A DNA stretch of 64,000 nucleotides. Origin: Oscillospiraceae bacterium. Lineage in GTDB: Bacteria > Bacillota > Clostridia > Oscillospirales > Oscillospiraceae. Numbering within the stretch: position 1 is the stretch's first letter; every line of letters starts with the position of its first letter. Location of the stretch: the NCBI GenBank assembly GCA_910575505.1, contig CAJTFK010000007.1, positions 1-64,000 on the forward strand, written 5' to 3'. A model generated the notes under the pieces. That model was given only the letters and a program-made list of their open reading frames with translations, was not told where the DNA came from and did not search any database. This document shows positions 42,316 through 51,883 of the stretch, piece by piece. The position numbers and the translations under genes were made by a program.

Positions 42316-43155
42316 ATGAAAAGAACGAAAAGAGCGAAAAGAGCGAAAAGAGCGAAAAACAGCTGTCTGACGGCAGGCCTGGTTCTGACCGGCATTCTGG
42401 CGGCGCTGATCCTGCTGGGCTTTTTCTGGACGCCCCACGACCCCAACGCCATGGCCGCCGGGCCCAAGTTCGACCCGCCGTCCCTCCGGCATCTGCTGGG
42501 AACCGACAGCTTCGGACGCGACATCTTCAGCCGGGTGCTTCAGGGGGCCGGGGCCACCGCCTCCATCGCCCTGACCACCCTGGCCATCGGCGCCGGCGGC
42601 GGCATCCTGCTGGGGGCCCTGACGGGGTACTTCGGCGGCCTGGCCGACGAGATTTTGACCCGGGTGGGGGACGTGCTGACGGCCTTCCCCAGTATCCTGC
42701 TGGCTCTTGTGGTCATTTCCATCCTGGGACCCGGCAGCCGGCTCAACGTCATGCTGTCCCTGGGGCTGGTGTTCATCCCCAGCTTTGCCCGGGTGACCCG
42801 GACGGCCTTCGCCGCCCTCCGGGACGTGAACTATGTGAAAAGCGCCCGGCTCATGGGGGCGGGCAGCGGGCGCATCCTGGCGGTGCACATCCTGCCCAAC
42901 ACCGCGCCGGTGCTGCTGCCGGCCCTGACCATCGGGTTCAACAACGCCGTGCTGGCAGAGGCCTCCATGAGCTTTCTGGGCATCGGCGTTACGCCGCCGG
43001 ACGCCTCTCTGGGCTATATGCTCTCCGAGGCCCAGGGAATGCTGCTGGCGGCCCCCTGGTACGCCGGGGCCACCGGCCTTGTGATTGTGCTGCTGGTGTT
43101 CGGCGTGGGCCTCATTGGCGAGGGACTGCGCCGGGATGAGAGGGGGGTGCTGTGA
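42316..43155 (+). CDS. dppC: Peptide/nickel-type ABC transporter permease (DppC family)
   Basis: 279 residues from ATG 42316 (AGGAG seven bases upstream); a GTG at 42298 overlapping the dppB stop is less likely. HLLGTDSFGRDIFSRVLQGA and the EAA loop YVKSARLMGAGSGRILAVHILPN identify DppC. The first 14 residues are an unusual basic run (KRTKRAKRAKRAK) encoded by about four copies of the 9-mer AAAAGAGCG. Confidence 0.93.
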   Translation: MKRTKRAKRAKRAKNSCLTAGLVLTGILAALILLGFFWTPHDPNAMAAGPKFDPPSLRHLLGTDSFGRDIFSRVLQGAGATASIALTTLAIGAGGGILLGALTGYFGGLADEILTRVGDVLTAFPSILLALVVISILGPGSRLNVMLSLGLVFIPSFARVTRTAFAALRDVNYVKSARLMGAGSGRILAVHILPNTAPVLLPALTIGFNNAVLAEASMSFLGIGVTPPDASLGYMLSEAQGMLLAAPWYAGATGLVIVLLVFGVGLIGEGLRRDERGVL

Positions 43156-43946
43156 TGCTGGAGATCCGGGATCTCCGGGTCCGCTTCCATAACCGGGACC
43201 GGGACGCGGTGGCCGGAATCAGCCTCTCCATTCAGGACGGGGAAATCCTGGGCCTGGTGGGGGAATCCGGCTCCGGCAAGTCCGTCACCGCCATGAGCGT
43301 GGCGGGCCTGCTGCCCCGGAAGCAGTGCGATTACTCCGGGCAGGTGCTTCTGGACGGCAGGGAGCTGCTCCACGCGGACCGGGCCGTCCTGCGGACCGTT
43401 CAGGGCCGGGACATCGGCGTGGTGTTCCAGGAGCCCCAGAGCGCCCTGGACCCCCTGACCCGCATCGGGCCCCAGGTGGAGGAGTCCCTGCGCGTCCATA
43501 CGGATCAGAACCGGGCCCAACGGCGGGCCCTGGCCCTGGAGGCCCTGGAGGCGGTGGAGCTGCCCCGGCCTGAGGAGGTCTACCGCAAATATCCCCACGA
43601 GCTTTCCGGGGGCATGCTCCAGCGGGTCTGCATCGCCGCCGCCGTCATCACACGGCCCCGGCTGCTGCTGCTGGACGAGCCCACCACCGCCCTGGACGTG
43701 ACCATTCAGGCCCAGATTCTGGAGCTGCTGAAAAAGCTGAACCGGGAGTCCGGCGTATCCATGCTCTTCATCTCCCACAACCTGAACGTGGTGCGGAAGC
43801 TCTGCGGACGGGTGGCGGTGATGCAGCGGGGAACGCTGGTGGAGGAGGGCCTCTCCGGCGAGGTGTTCCGCTGCCCCCGGCATCCCTACACGCAGCGTCT
43901 GGTTGCCGCCATCCCCACCCGAACCCGAAGGGAGGCCCGGCCATGA
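43155..43946 (+). CDS. dppD: Peptide/nickel-type ABC transporter ATPase (DppD family)
   Basis: 263 residues from ATG 43155, overlapping the dppC stop (TGATG). Walker [11 protein letters not shown]-loop [10 protein letters not shown], signature LSGGMLQR, Walker [14 protein letters not shown]-loop ISHNL. It is shorter than E. coli DppD and ends without the usual Cys-rich C-terminal extension (PxCxxxxC), so a cluster-binding tail is missing. Confidence 0.92.
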   Translation: MLEIRDLRVRFHNRDRDAVAGISLSIQDGEILGLVGESGSGKSVTAMSVAGLLPRKQCDYSGQVLLDGRELLHADRAVLRTVQGRDIGVVFQEPQSALDPLTRIGPQVEESLRVHTDQNRAQRRALALEALEAVELPRPEEVYRKYPHELSGGMLQRVCIAAAVITRPRLLLLDEPTTALDVTIQAQILELLKKLNRESGVSMLFISHNLNVVRKLCGRVAVMQRGTLVEEGLSGEVFRCPRHPYTQRLVAAIPTRTRREARP

Positions 43947-44011
43947 CGGAAGGGCGCAGACAGGGCGTCTGCCTCCGGGACGCGCCTCAAAAAACGGAAG
44001 GAGGAGCCCCT

Positions 44012-44755
44012 ATGAGCGAGCAGAGGCCTCTGGTGCTGTCCCTGCGGCATGTGGACAGCGGCTATAACCGGCGGGGCGGCCTCTTCCGCCGGCGGGAACG
44101 GCAGGAGGTCCTTCACGACGTGACCTTTGACGTGTACCACGGGGAAATTCTGGGTCTGGTGGGGGAGTCCGGCACCGGCAAATCCACCCTGGCCCGGACC
44201 ATTCTGGGGCTGGTGGAGCCGGACCGGGGGCAGGTCATCCACTACACCAGGCGGCCCCAGATGATTTTTCAGGACCCCTACAGCTCCCTGAATCCCGCCT
44301 ACAGTGTGGCCTGGATTCTGGAGGAGCCCCTGCGGGTTTACGGAAAATACGGCGCGGCGGAGCGGAAGCGCCGGGTCCGGGAGATGCTGGAGCGGGTGGA
44401 GCTGCCCCCCGAGTGCCTGGCCGCCCGGCCCGACGAGCTCTCCGGCGGACAGCGGCAGCGGGTCAGCATTGCCGCCGCCCTGATCCGGCGGCCCCGGTTC
44501 CTCATTGCCGACGAGCCGGTGTCCGCCCTGGACGTCACCATCCAGGCCCAGATTCTGGCCCTGCTCCAGGACCTGCGGCGGGATCTGGAGCTGAGCTTCC
44601 TCTTCATCTCCCACGACCTGAACGTGGTTTACCAGCTCTGCGACCGGGTATTGGTGATGAAGGAGGGGCGCATCGTGGAGCAGGGAACGGCGGACGAGAT
44701 TTTTGACCGCCCGAAGGAGGACTACACGAAACAGCTGCTGGCGGCGGCGGACTAA
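44012..44755 (+). CDS. dppF: Peptide/nickel-type ABC transporter ATPase (DppF family)
   Basis: 247 residues from ATG 44012 with GGAGGAG upstream; an alternative ATG at 43943 overlaps the previous stop. Walker [24 protein letters not shown], signature LSGGQRQR, Walker [14 protein letters not shown]-loop ISHDL. It pairs with the DppD homologue as the ATPase heterodimer. Confidence 0.92.
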   Translation: MSEQRPLVLSLRHVDSGYNRRGGLFRRRERQEVLHDVTFDVYHGEILGLVGESGTGKSTLARTILGLVEPDRGQVIHYTRRPQMIFQDPYSSLNPAYSVAWILEEPLRVYGKYGAAERKRRVREMLERVELPPECLAARPDELSGGQRQRVSIAAALIRRPRFLIADEPVSALDVTIQAQILALLQDLRRDLELSFLFISHDLNVVYQLCDRVLVMKEGRIVEQGTADEIFDRPKEDYTKQLLAAAD

Positions 44756-44756
44756 A

Positions 44757-44916
44757 GCCTGCCCGCATAAACCGGATGTGCGGATTTCCGAGCAGATTTT
44801 TGCCGGATGCAAGGCAGAAATTTACAGGCGTACTGACGCACGTCAAGGGTTTTTAACGAAGCAGACGGCAAAATTTGCCGGAGAGACGTGCGTGTGGGCT
44901 TATGTAAACAGGCCCT
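44757..44916. other. About 160-bp non-coding element with imperfect inverted ends
   Basis: The ends GCCTGCCCGCATAA and TTATGTAAACAGGC are imperfect inverses (10 of 14). Inside are TTTTGCCGGATGCAAGGCAG and the palindrome GGCAAAATTTGCC (about 44870-44882). It fills the gap between dppF and the DUF3810 gene. No U tract. Either a structured RNA or a second kind of short inverted-repeat element. Confidence 0.45.
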
Positions 44917-44935
44917 GAGCCCGGGAAAGTGAGAC

Positions 44936-46033
44936 ATGAACGTGAAAGCCTTTTTCCTGTCCCATAAAAAACTGCATATCTGGCTGCTGGCGGACCTGGT
45001 TCTGCTGTTCCTCTTCCCTCTGGTCCGCCGCCGGAGGAGCTGGATGAACGCCCTGAACGACCGGTTTACCGGCCCCCTCCGGCGGGCCCTGGGGCGGCTG
45101 AGCTACCGGACCGAGGTCTCCGTCATGGAGGTCCTCTGGGTTCTGCTGGTTCTGACGGCGGCGGTGTATCTCATCTGGAGTATCCGGGCCGCGGTCCGGG
45201 CGGGCAGAGGGCACAGGGCCCGGCGGGTCTATGCCGCGGCGCTGGGGGCGGTCTGCGCCGGGCTGTCCGTCTGGGCGCTGTTCTGCCTGCTCTGGGGGGT
45301 GAACCACTGGACCGACGGCTTTCAGGACCGGTCCGGCATTTATGCACAGCCTGTGGCCCTGGAGGACCTGCGGGCGGTGACGGAGCTCTTTGCCCGGCGG
45401 GCGGCGGAGACGGCGGACGCCGTGGAGCGGGACGAAAACGGCCTGTTTGCCGTCCCCCGGGAGGAGATTCTGGCGGACAGCGTCCATGCCTATGACGGGC
45501 TCACCGAGGACTTCCCCTTTCTGGCCTTCGACGACCCGGGAGTAAAGGCCATGCGCTTCTCCCGGCTTATGAGCGCCCTGGATTTTACCGGGGTCTACTC
45601 CTCCTATACTGGAGAGTCCAACGTCAATGTGGACAGCCCCGCCTGCTTCCTCCCCGCCACCATCGCCCATGAGCTGGGGCATCAGCGGGGCTTTGCCTCG
45701 GAACAGGAGTGCAATTTCCTGTCCGTTCTGGCCTCCACCACCTGCGGCAATCCCGCCTATGTCTATTCCGGCTGGCTGATCGGCTATGTATACCTGGGCA
45801 ATGCCCTGTATCCCCAGGACCCGGAGGCCTATTGGGCCATCCGGGAGCTTGTGCCGGAGACGGTCCGGGCGGACCTGCGGTTTAATAACGCCTATTGGGC
45901 TCAGTTCCAGAACACGCCGGCCCAGCAGGTCTCCAACAAACTCTATGACGGGATGCTGAAAAGCTTCGGAGACCAGCGGGGCATACAGTCCTATGGGACG
46001 GTGGTGGATTTGCTGGTGGCCTACTATGCCTGA
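44936..46033 (+). CDS. DUF3810 membrane protein with HELGH metallopeptidase-like motif
   Basis: 365 residues. Three hydrophobic segments lie at about 14-30, 65-85 and 100-122; the C-terminal domain carries PATIAHELGHQRGFASEQECNFLS (about residues 240-263), an HExxH zinc motif with a downstream Glu. This is the hallmark of DUF3810, predicted zinc-dependent membrane peptidases. Substrate and role are unknown. It is transcribed toward the terminator at 46048. Confidence 0.85.
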   Translation: MNVKAFFLSHKKLHIWLLADLVLLFLFPLVRRRRSWMNALNDRFTGPLRRALGRLSYRTEVSVMEVLWVLLVLTAAVYLIWSIRAAVRAGRGHRARRVYAAALGAVCAGLSVWALFCLLWGVNHWTDGFQDRSGIYAQPVALEDLRAVTELFARRAAETADAVERDENGLFAVPREEILADSVHAYDGLTEDFPFLAFDDPGVKAMRFSRLMSALDFTGVYSSYTGESNVNVDSPACFLPATIAHELGHQRGFASEQECNFLSVLASTTCGNPAYVYSGWLIGYVYLGNALYPQDPEAYWAIRELVPETVRADLRFNNAYWAQFQNTPAQQVSNKLYDGMLKSFGDQRGIQSYGTVVDLLVAYYA

Positions 46034-46047
46034 CAGCGTCCTTTGTC

Positions 46048-46072
46048 CCGCCCGACAGGGCGGGGCTTTTTC
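46048..46072 (+). terminator. Intrinsic terminator of the DUF3810 gene
   Basis: CCCGCCC-GACA-GGGCGGG stem followed by GCTTTTTC, about 15 bp after the stop. Confidence 0.88.
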
Positions 46073-46075
46073 TTG

Positions 46076-46341
46076 CCCTGACGGGCAGGAACCACTGCTG
46101 TGGGGGCCCAAAGGGGCCAGCCCCTTTGGAATCCCCGTCAGGGGGGACATCTCCCTGCATCCCCCCGATGACGGGGGTTTTTGAAATGAGGTACGGGCTG
46201 CTTTTTCCGCCCATAAAATCCCCCGTTATGGGGGAGTTCCAGAGGGGGGTTCCACCTCTGGTGGAAAGTCCGGAGAGGCAAAGCCTCTCTGGTTCCCCGC
46301 GAAAGCGGTCCACGCGGCAGCGTCCCCCGCCGGGAAGCAGG
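46076..46341. other. Array of hairpins between convergent genes
   Basis: No gene in 266 bp, but at least four consecutive potential hairpins: CCAAAGGGG/CCCCTTTGG (about 46109-46131), CCCGTCA/TGACGGG (about 46136-46187), a CCCC(G)TTATGGGG-type stem (about 46209-46233) and GAGAGGC/GCCTCTC (about 46273-46290). Read on the minus strand this follows the ZIP gene stop directly. Probably a mixture of terminators and repeated extragenic hairpins. Confidence 0.45.
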
Positions 46342-47064
46342 TTAGTCCCCAATCACCATGCCCACCAGCACCCCCAGCACCGCGGACAGGGCGGGGACCC
46401 TGCTGCTCCACAGCCCTGCCGACTCCGGCAGGAGCTCCCCGAACACCACATACAGCATGGCCCCAGCGGCAAAGCTCAGGGTCGCCGTCAGCGCCGCCGG
46501 GCCCAGGGTTCCCAGGGTGAACCCCAGCGCCGCCCCCAGCACCGTAGGCGCTCCGGTGAGGGCCGCCAGGGCCGCCGCCTTCCGCCGCCTCTGGCCTCCG
46601 GCCACCAGCGGCGCGGCCACGGCCATGCCCTCCGGCAGATTGTGCAGGCCGATGACCGCGGCCATGGTCCAGCCCTGGCGGACGGTCTCGCCGCCGGCAA
46701 AGGAGGCCCCGATGACCATGCCCTCCGGCACGTTGTGAAGCGCGATGGCCGCCGCCATGACCAGCCCCGCCAGAGCCAGCCCGTTGGAGGTCCGGCGGCG
46801 CTCCAGAACGCTGTTCAGCGCCGCCGTCACGGCACAGCCCCCCAGCACCCCCAGGCCCACCGCCCAAAGGGGCTCCCCGGCGGCGGCCGCGTCCGTCAGA
46901 AGCCCGAAGCACACCACCGACACCATCACGCCCCCGGCGAAGCTCAGCAGCAGGCTGGTGCTCCGCCCCGAGTCCCGCCGGAGCACACAGGCCCCGCAGC
47001 CTCCCAGGCCGGTGCCGCCGATTCCCGCCCCGGCGGTAATCAATAAGGTCTCCCACAGTCCCAT
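46342..47064 (-). CDS. ZIP-family metal transporter
   Basis: 240 residues from ATG 47062-47064 with GGGGGG six bases upstream; another ATG lies two codons earlier. Eight hydrophobic segments. TM4 and TM5 carry the metal-binding HNVPEG and HNLPEG motifs of ZIP/ZupT proteins, which import zinc or other divalent metals. The long loop between TM3 and TM4 is short and lacks the His-rich stretch of many ZIPs. Single gene. Confidence 0.92.
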   Translation of the reverse strand: MGLWETLLITAGAGIGGTGLGGCGACVLRRDSGRSTSLLLSFAGGVMVSVVCFGLLTDAAAAGEPLWAVGLGVLGGCAVTAALNSVLERRRTSNGLALAGLVMAAAIALHNVPEGMVIGASFAGGETVRQGWTMAAVIGLHNLPEGMAVAAPLVAGGQRRRKAAALAALTGAPTVLGAALGFTLGTLGPAALTATLSFAAGAMLYVVFGELLPESAGLWSSRVPALSAVLGVLVGMVIGD

Positions 47065-47159
47065 TCGCATCCCCCCGGTAGTAGTGTTATATTTCCGGAA
47101 TCATCCTATTCTCCGGGGGAGACAAACATGCCGGACCGCAGTGTTAAGCGCCGGAAGAA

Positions 47160-47191
47160 AAGGAGCCCGGCTGTTCAGACGGGCTCCTTTT
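47160..47191. terminator. Isolated terminator-like hairpin
   Basis: AAGGAGCCCG/CGGGCTCCTT stem (10 bp) with T runs on both strands, upstream of the divergently oriented ZIP and tail-fibre-like genes. No gene end lies within 90 bp; it may insulate the two units. Confidence 0.65.
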
Positions 47192-47211
47192 CCTTCTGCC
47201 ATTCCCTTAAA

Positions 47212-47240
47212 TTTTGACACTTTTCTGTAAAGTGTCAAAA
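47212..47240. repeat. TTTTGACACTTT palindrome
   Basis: Perfect 12-bp inverted repeat (TTTTGACACTTT, 5-nt loop, inverse). A closely related but longer palindrome occurs at 52276-52308. Confidence 0.6.
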
Positions 47241-47392
47241 AACAACTCTCCTTTGTTACAGTTATATAGCAAATAATTTGAACTGTTTTGGAAAATGCTG
47301 CACGTCGGCGTGCAACTTCCCGGGTTTGGGCCCCTCCTTCGAGGTCTTTGTTACGTTTATGTATCTCATTTTCAGAAGGAGGATTTTGCCAA

Positions 47393-48025
47393 ATGGAAAA
47401 GACCCCTCGTTATCAGCTCTCCCAGTGGGAGAAAACCGACCGCATTCTCATGGAGGACTTCAACGCCGACAACGCCAACCTGGAGGCCGCCCTCACCGCC
47501 CTGAACACAGGAAAAGCCGATCTTGCCGCCTTCAACAGCGCAAAAAGCGCCCTCCAGACGGAGGACGCACGGCTGAACAGCGTCAAGCTTCAGTTGGTGG
47601 ACCTGGGAAGCGTCACCCTCAATGTGCCTGGCGGAACCCGGATGGAGCAGACCGCCATCAACGGGGCCCTGCTGGGGCAATGCGCCGTCGCGTTCCTTGA
47701 TGTGACGGCCAGCAGGGCCCTTGGCGACTCGGTGGGCGTTCTGGCCAACGGCAGCGGGAGCATGGTCTTCCGAAACACCAGCGACTACTACCGGGGCCTC
47801 ACCCTGCTCCGCTCCAATTTCACCAGCCGCCTGATTTTCTTTCCTCTGGGAGACCTGGACAGCCGGGTGACCAGTCTTTGCCTGTCCATGGCCCCCAGTG
47901 TCGCCTATTCGGACTGTACCTTCCGCGGCTTTACGAACGTCGGGATTTACGCCAACGGCAGCGGGTCCCCTACGCTCTTAGAGGGAACGGTCCAGTTCCA
48001 CATGTGGGGGCTGAAAGGCATGTAA
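47393..48025 (+). CDS. Tail-fibre-like secreted or phage-derived protein of unknown function
   Basis: 210 residues from ATG 47393, with GGAGG ten bases upstream. The N-terminus RYQLSQWEKTDRILMEDFNADNANLEAAL resembles the N-terminal module of clostridial prophage tail or base-plate proteins. The rest is beta-rich with Gly/Ser/Asn repeats. No signal peptide and no phage genes nearby, so it is either a domesticated orphan or a member of a non-phage family with the same module. The 160-bp leader upstream holds no gene and no clear promoter. Confidence 0.6.
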   Translation: MEKTPRYQLSQWEKTDRILMEDFNADNANLEAALTALNTGKADLAAFNSAKSALQTEDARLNSVKLQLVDLGSVTLNVPGGTRMEQTAINGALLGQCAVAFLDVTASRALGDSVGVLANGSGSMVFRNTSDYYRGLTLLRSNFTSRLIFFPLGDLDSRVTSLCLSMAPSVAYSDCTFRGFTNVGIYANGSGSPTLLEGTVQFHMWGLKGM

Positions 48026-48046
48026 AACGCCGGAAATAAACGAAAG

Positions 48047-48077
48047 AGGACCCCGCCTCCATAGGAGGCGGGGTCCT
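48047..48077. terminator. Terminator hairpin between convergent genes
   Basis: Perfect 14-bp stem AGGACCCCGCCTCC-ATA-inverse. A short CTTTCG run follows on the minus strand, so it probably serves the S-layer gene more than the plus-strand gene. Confidence 0.75.
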
Positions 48078-48124
48078 CCCCGCTTAGACTTGATTCAAAT
48101 CACAGAAGAGTGGTCAATCAAATC

Positions 48125-51100
48125 TTACTTAACGTCGGTGATGGCGACGGTCGTAGCGGTAGCGGGCATCTCGAAGGTGATGGTCAGAACGGCCTTCACC
48201 GCAGCCACAGCGTCGTTGTTGCCGGTACGGGTGTAATAGGTGTTGCCGCTGATGTTGTTATTCGCAGAGAATGTGGCCTCGGTACCGGTCTGGTCGGAAT
48301 AAAGGTCCATGGCGTTCAGCGCAGCTGCCTCGTCGGCGGTGATGTTGGTGTTGTCAGTCACAGTCGGGGTATACTGAGTATAGGTGTAGGTCTCAGCAGA
48401 GGCAGTCACACCCGTGGTGTTGCTGTAAGTCGCGCCAGCGGGGATGCCGGTCTCGCCAGCCAGGCTGGGGATGGAGTCGGCGGCCAGAGTGGCGCCGGTC
48501 ACCTGGGTCAGGCTGATGGTCACGGTCGCGCCGGGAGTAACATCGTCACCGGAAGTAATGGCGGTTCCATCAGCGGTGATGGTCAGGTTCTCCCAAGCCG
48601 CGTCGTTGTTGGAAACGGTCAGCGCTACGGGAGCCACATACAGGTCGATGGTGATGGTCAGAGTGGTGTCGCCGGAAGTGGCGGGAGTCACCAGAATCTG
48701 ATTGCCGACCTTGGTGGCAGAAGCGCCGGTGCCGGTGCAGGAGATGCTGACAACATCGTCACCGTTGGCAACATTCAGGGGGATGGCAACAGCAGAGCCG
48801 CGGGAAGCGGTAAAGCTGCCGGTGCTGCTGATGATCTTGGTGCTGTCGCCGTTGGGAACGGTCACATAGCCGGTGGAAGTGCCGTTAACGGTGACGTTCA
48901 CGGTGCCCTCAGCAGAGGGAGGAGGCACCACAGGGCCAGCGCCGACGCGGGTCGCTTCCTCAATGATGATCATGGCAACATCGCGGAAGCCGTCGGACTC
49001 GACGTTATCGTTGACGACCATGGCCACGGTCAGGGGCTTGGTGTTGTCGCCCAGGATGAAGTCCTTCATGTCCTTGGGAGAAGCGATGTGGTTGCCGGTC
49101 AGGTCGACCCACTGGGTCTTGCCGCTGACGCGGACACGGTCCACCAGCTCGCCGATCAGCTTGTCTTCAGTGCCGTCATAGTCGATGGTGCTGATGGCGG
49201 GAAGGTCGGTACGGGTACCGCCGGACTGACCGGGAGTGGTGCCGGTGGCAGTGCCAACGCTGGTGCCACGGTCCTCGGGCACAACGTAGGTGCTGGGATC
49301 GAGGATCAGGATGTTGTTGTTGCTCTCCAGAACCTGAGCCACGTTGACCACGAAGGAAGTGGTGGTCTTATCGACGCGGTTGGTGTGCTGGCGCAGCTTG
49401 TAGAAGTCGGAAACCTGATCGTTCTGGACCTCGGCGTAGCTGGCGAAGGAGCCCACGCTCAGGTTCTCATAGGAGTAGATGGTCTTCGCCTCGCCGGCCA
49501 GGCCGTCGGAGGTGTTCATCACCACGGTGTAACCGTAGATGATCTTGTTGCTGCTGTCGGTCTTCTGAGCAGAACCCAGATAGTCGCGGATGTACAGCAG
49601 GTTGCTGGAGATGGCGGTGTTGCTCTCGCGCTTGATGACAACGGCCTTGACGGCGACGTCGCCGTCAGCAGTCTTGCCGCTGACATAAGCCTCGGCAGTG
49701 TTCCAGTTGTTCTTCACATACTCGGTGGTGATGGTAGCGGGGTCATTGCAGGCCTTCAGCTCCGCGTTGGAGGCAGCCTGGACGCCCTTGCGGATTTCAA
49801 CGCTCTCGACCTCGTTGTCGTCGTTGAACTCCACATAGATGAACTTGATGCCGCTGGCAAAGTCAACCGTGGTGGGAGTGCCGGGAGTGCTGCTGATGGT
49901 CACGTCGCCGTTGGCAGTAGCACCGCCGGTGGTATCCTGAACCAGGGCGACCTTGGTGTTGTAAGCGGTGATCTGATAGCCGTTGCTGTTGGCGGTGTGG
50001 TCAACCGCATAGATCTTGCCGGGGTTGCCGGGAGTTCTGGCGTCCTGCAGCTTCCACTCGGCGGAGCCGGTGGTGTTGCTGATGTAGCGGACCAGATCGC
50101 CGGGCTTCATCGCGCTATCCTTGCCGTCACGGCCCAGGTTCAGGTCAATCTCGTTGCCGTCCACATCCCAGCCGTGGACATAGTCGACCAGACGGCCGTT
50201 CTCCAGGGACTGGTAGTAGTTGCCAATGATCATGTAATCCTTGGTGGCACCCACATCCTCGGCCAGCAGGGCGTTGCCGTACTTGTCCATGGTCAGGGTG
50301 ACATCCTTCTTGGTGGCCTTGATGTCCTCGCCGGAGATGCCGATGATGTCCTTGCTCCACTCAGCGGCCTTGTAAGCAGTGCCGCCGACGGTCAGGCCGA
50401 TGGTGCCGCGGTTGCTGGAGCTGGAACCGTAGGTGTCAACGCGGGTCAGAGAGCCGGTCACGGTCTCGGGAACATAAGCTTCCCAAACGTCGAAGCGGGC
50501 GTTGCTGCCGTCCTCGGACACGGGGACAACCACAACCTTGTCGCCAGCCTTCAGGCCGGAGAGCACGCCATAGCCGCGGTCCTCAACCTGAACGTCGTTG
50601 AAGCTCTTGGAGGCAGCCAGGCCGCCGTCGCTCACCAGGTCGAACGCGTTGCGGTTGAAGCCTTCCTTGGCCTGGTTGTCGTCAGCGCCGTCGGTGTCAT
50701 ACTTGCCCAGGGTGACATAGTCGGAGCCAACGCGCTTGACTTCCACCAGAGCGGACTGGATGACAACAACGTCGGTGATCAGGTCGGCGTTGGTCTCGGA
50801 AACATAAACCTCAACCACGGTGCCGTTGTCGGTGTAGTTGGCAATGTTGGCAACCTTGCCCAGGTCGATGTTGCTCTCATAGCCGTTCAGCCAGACCTGA
50901 GTGCTGCCGTCCACCTCATAGCCGTTCAGCTTCAGAGCGCGGACCTTGCTGGCGTCGGTGCTGGACTTGTCGTTGTGAGCGACCAGCTCGGTGTAGCGGA
51001 AGTCGGGCTCCAGGGCATAGGTGCCGATGGTGACCTTCTTGTAGCTCCACTCAGCGGAGGGCTGGCCCAGGTCGTTGGGGGTGGGGTTCTTCTTGTCGTG

Positions 51101-51883
51101 CTCCAGACGCAGGTCAACGAAGTGCTCCTCACCGAACTCAACGGTGTAGTACTCGCTGCTGTTGGCGGCGGTCTTGGCGTTGATGTTGGTGGCGAAGTCC
51201 TGGTTGCTGGTCTTGTAGCTGCGGTTGGGGTTCACAACCACGGTCTGATTGCCATTGGTGACGTTCATGCCGCCGCTGTACTCAACCAGAGTGGCCTTCA
51301 GGGTGTTCAGAGCCAGCTGGCAGGCCTGCTCGCGGTTGACGGTCTCGTTGCCCTTGAAGCTCAGGCGGTCGAACAGGCCGGCCTCGTTGCCCAGGGCGGC
51401 AACCTTCATGTTCCAGCCGGCGCCGGTGAAGCCCTCAAGCTCGCCCTTGTAGCCCAGAGCGCCCAGCAGCATCTTCGCGAAGGCATAGCCGCTCAGGGTT
51501 CCCTCGGGCTTGAAGGAGCCGTCCTGATAGCCGTTGATGATCTTGCTGGTCTTGCAGTAGCTGATCACGCCCGCGAAGGTGTGATTCACAGGAACATCGG
51601 TATACGGAGCGGTGGAGGCCACCAGGTTAGAGGCGGCGTCGGTGCCGATCAGCAGGGACACGATGATCTTGGCGGCAGCGCCGCGGGTCAGCTCCTTCTT
51701 GGGCTGGAAGCTGCCATCGGTGTAGCCGGTGATGATGCCGAGACGGTTCAGAACCGCAACGGCTTCCTCGTACTGAATCTCATCCTTGTCGGTGAGATCC
51801 TTGTACTCGGCGGCGCCGGCGCTGATGGTGACCAGGGACATGGTCATAACCAGTGCAAGCACCAGGGACAGGAATTTCTTCAT
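48125..51883 (-). CDS. S-layer protein with three SLH domains
   Basis: 1,252 residues; GGAGG precedes ATG 51881-51883. A signal peptide (MKKFLSLVLALVMTMSLVTISAGAA) is followed by three SLH domains at about 26-75, 90-145 and 150-200 (GYTDGSFQPKKELTRG; GYQDGSFKPEGTLSGYAFAK; NREQACQLAL), which bind pyruvylated cell-wall polysaccharide. A long Thr/Ser/Val/Asp-rich body follows, with Ig-like beta segments toward the C-terminus (about 930-1250). Size, composition, low cysteine content and strong tandem promoters suggest a main surface-layer protein. No sortase motif. Confidence 0.93.
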   Translation of the reverse strand: MKKFLSLVLALVMTMSLVTISAGAAEYKDLTDKDEIQYEEAVAVLNRLGIITGYTDGSFQPKKELTRGAAAKIIVSLLIGTDAASNLVASTAPYTDVPVNHTFAGVISYCKTSKIINGYQDGSFKPEGTLSGYAFAKMLLGALGYKGELEGFTGAGWNMKVAALGNEAGLFDRLSFKGNETVNREQACQLALNTLKATLVEYSGGMNVTNGNQTVVVNPNRSYKTSNQDFATNINAKTAANSSEYYTVEFGEEHFVDLRLEHDKKNPTPNDLGQPSAEWSYKKVTIGTYALEPDFRYTELVAHNDKSSTDASKVRALKLNGYEVDGSTQVWLNGYESNIDLGKVANIANYTDNGTVVEVYVSETNADLITDVVVIQSALVEVKRVGSDYVTLGKYDTDGADDNQAKEGFNRNAFDLVSDGGLAASKSFNDVQVEDRGYGVLSGLKAGDKVVVVPVSEDGSNARFDVWEAYVPETVTGSLTRVDTYGSSSSNRGTIGLTVGGTAYKAAEWSKDIIGISGEDIKATKKDVTLTMDKYGNALLAEDVGATKDYMIIGNYYQSLENGRLVDYVHGWDVDGNEIDLNLGRDGKDSAMKPGDLVRYISNTTGSAEWKLQDARTPGNPGKIYAVDHTANSNGYQITAYNTKVALVQDTTGGATANGDVTISSTPGTPTTVDFASGIKFIYVEFNDDNEVESVEIRKGVQAASNAELKACNDPATITTEYVKNNWNTAEAYVSGKTADGDVAVKAVVIKRESNTAISSNLLYIRDYLGSAQKTDSSNKIIYGYTVVMNTSDGLAGEAKTIYSYENLSVGSFASYAEVQNDQVSDFYKLRQHTNRVDKTTTSFVVNVAQVLESNNNILILDPSTYVVPEDRGTSVGTATGTTPGQSGGTRTDLPAISTIDYDGTEDKLIGELVDRVRVSGKTQWVDLTGNHIASPKDMKDFILGDNTKPLTVAMVVNDNVESDGFRDVAMIIIEEATRVGAGPVVPPPSAEGTVNVTVNGTSTGYVTVPNGDSTKIISSTGSFTASRGSAVAIPLNVANGDDVVSISCTGTGASATKVGNQILVTPATSGDTTLTITIDLYVAPVALTVSNNDAAWENLTITADGTAITSGDDVTPGATVTISLTQVTGATLAADSIPSLAGETGIPAGATYSNTTGVTASAETYTYTQYTPTVTDNTNITADEAAALNAMDLYSDQTGTEATFSANNNISGNTYYTRTGNNDAVAAVKAVLTITFEMPATATTVAITDVK

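Noticed and set aside
47129-47218. Possible 29-residue peptide (MPDRSVKRRKKRS...) near the isolated terminator
   Set aside because: The strong terminator hairpin lies inside the ORF, so it is unlikely to be a real transcript unit.
47393-48025. Prophage remnant
   Set aside because: Only one gene has a tail-like N-terminal module; no integrase, capsid, terminase, holin or attachment-site duplication nearby.
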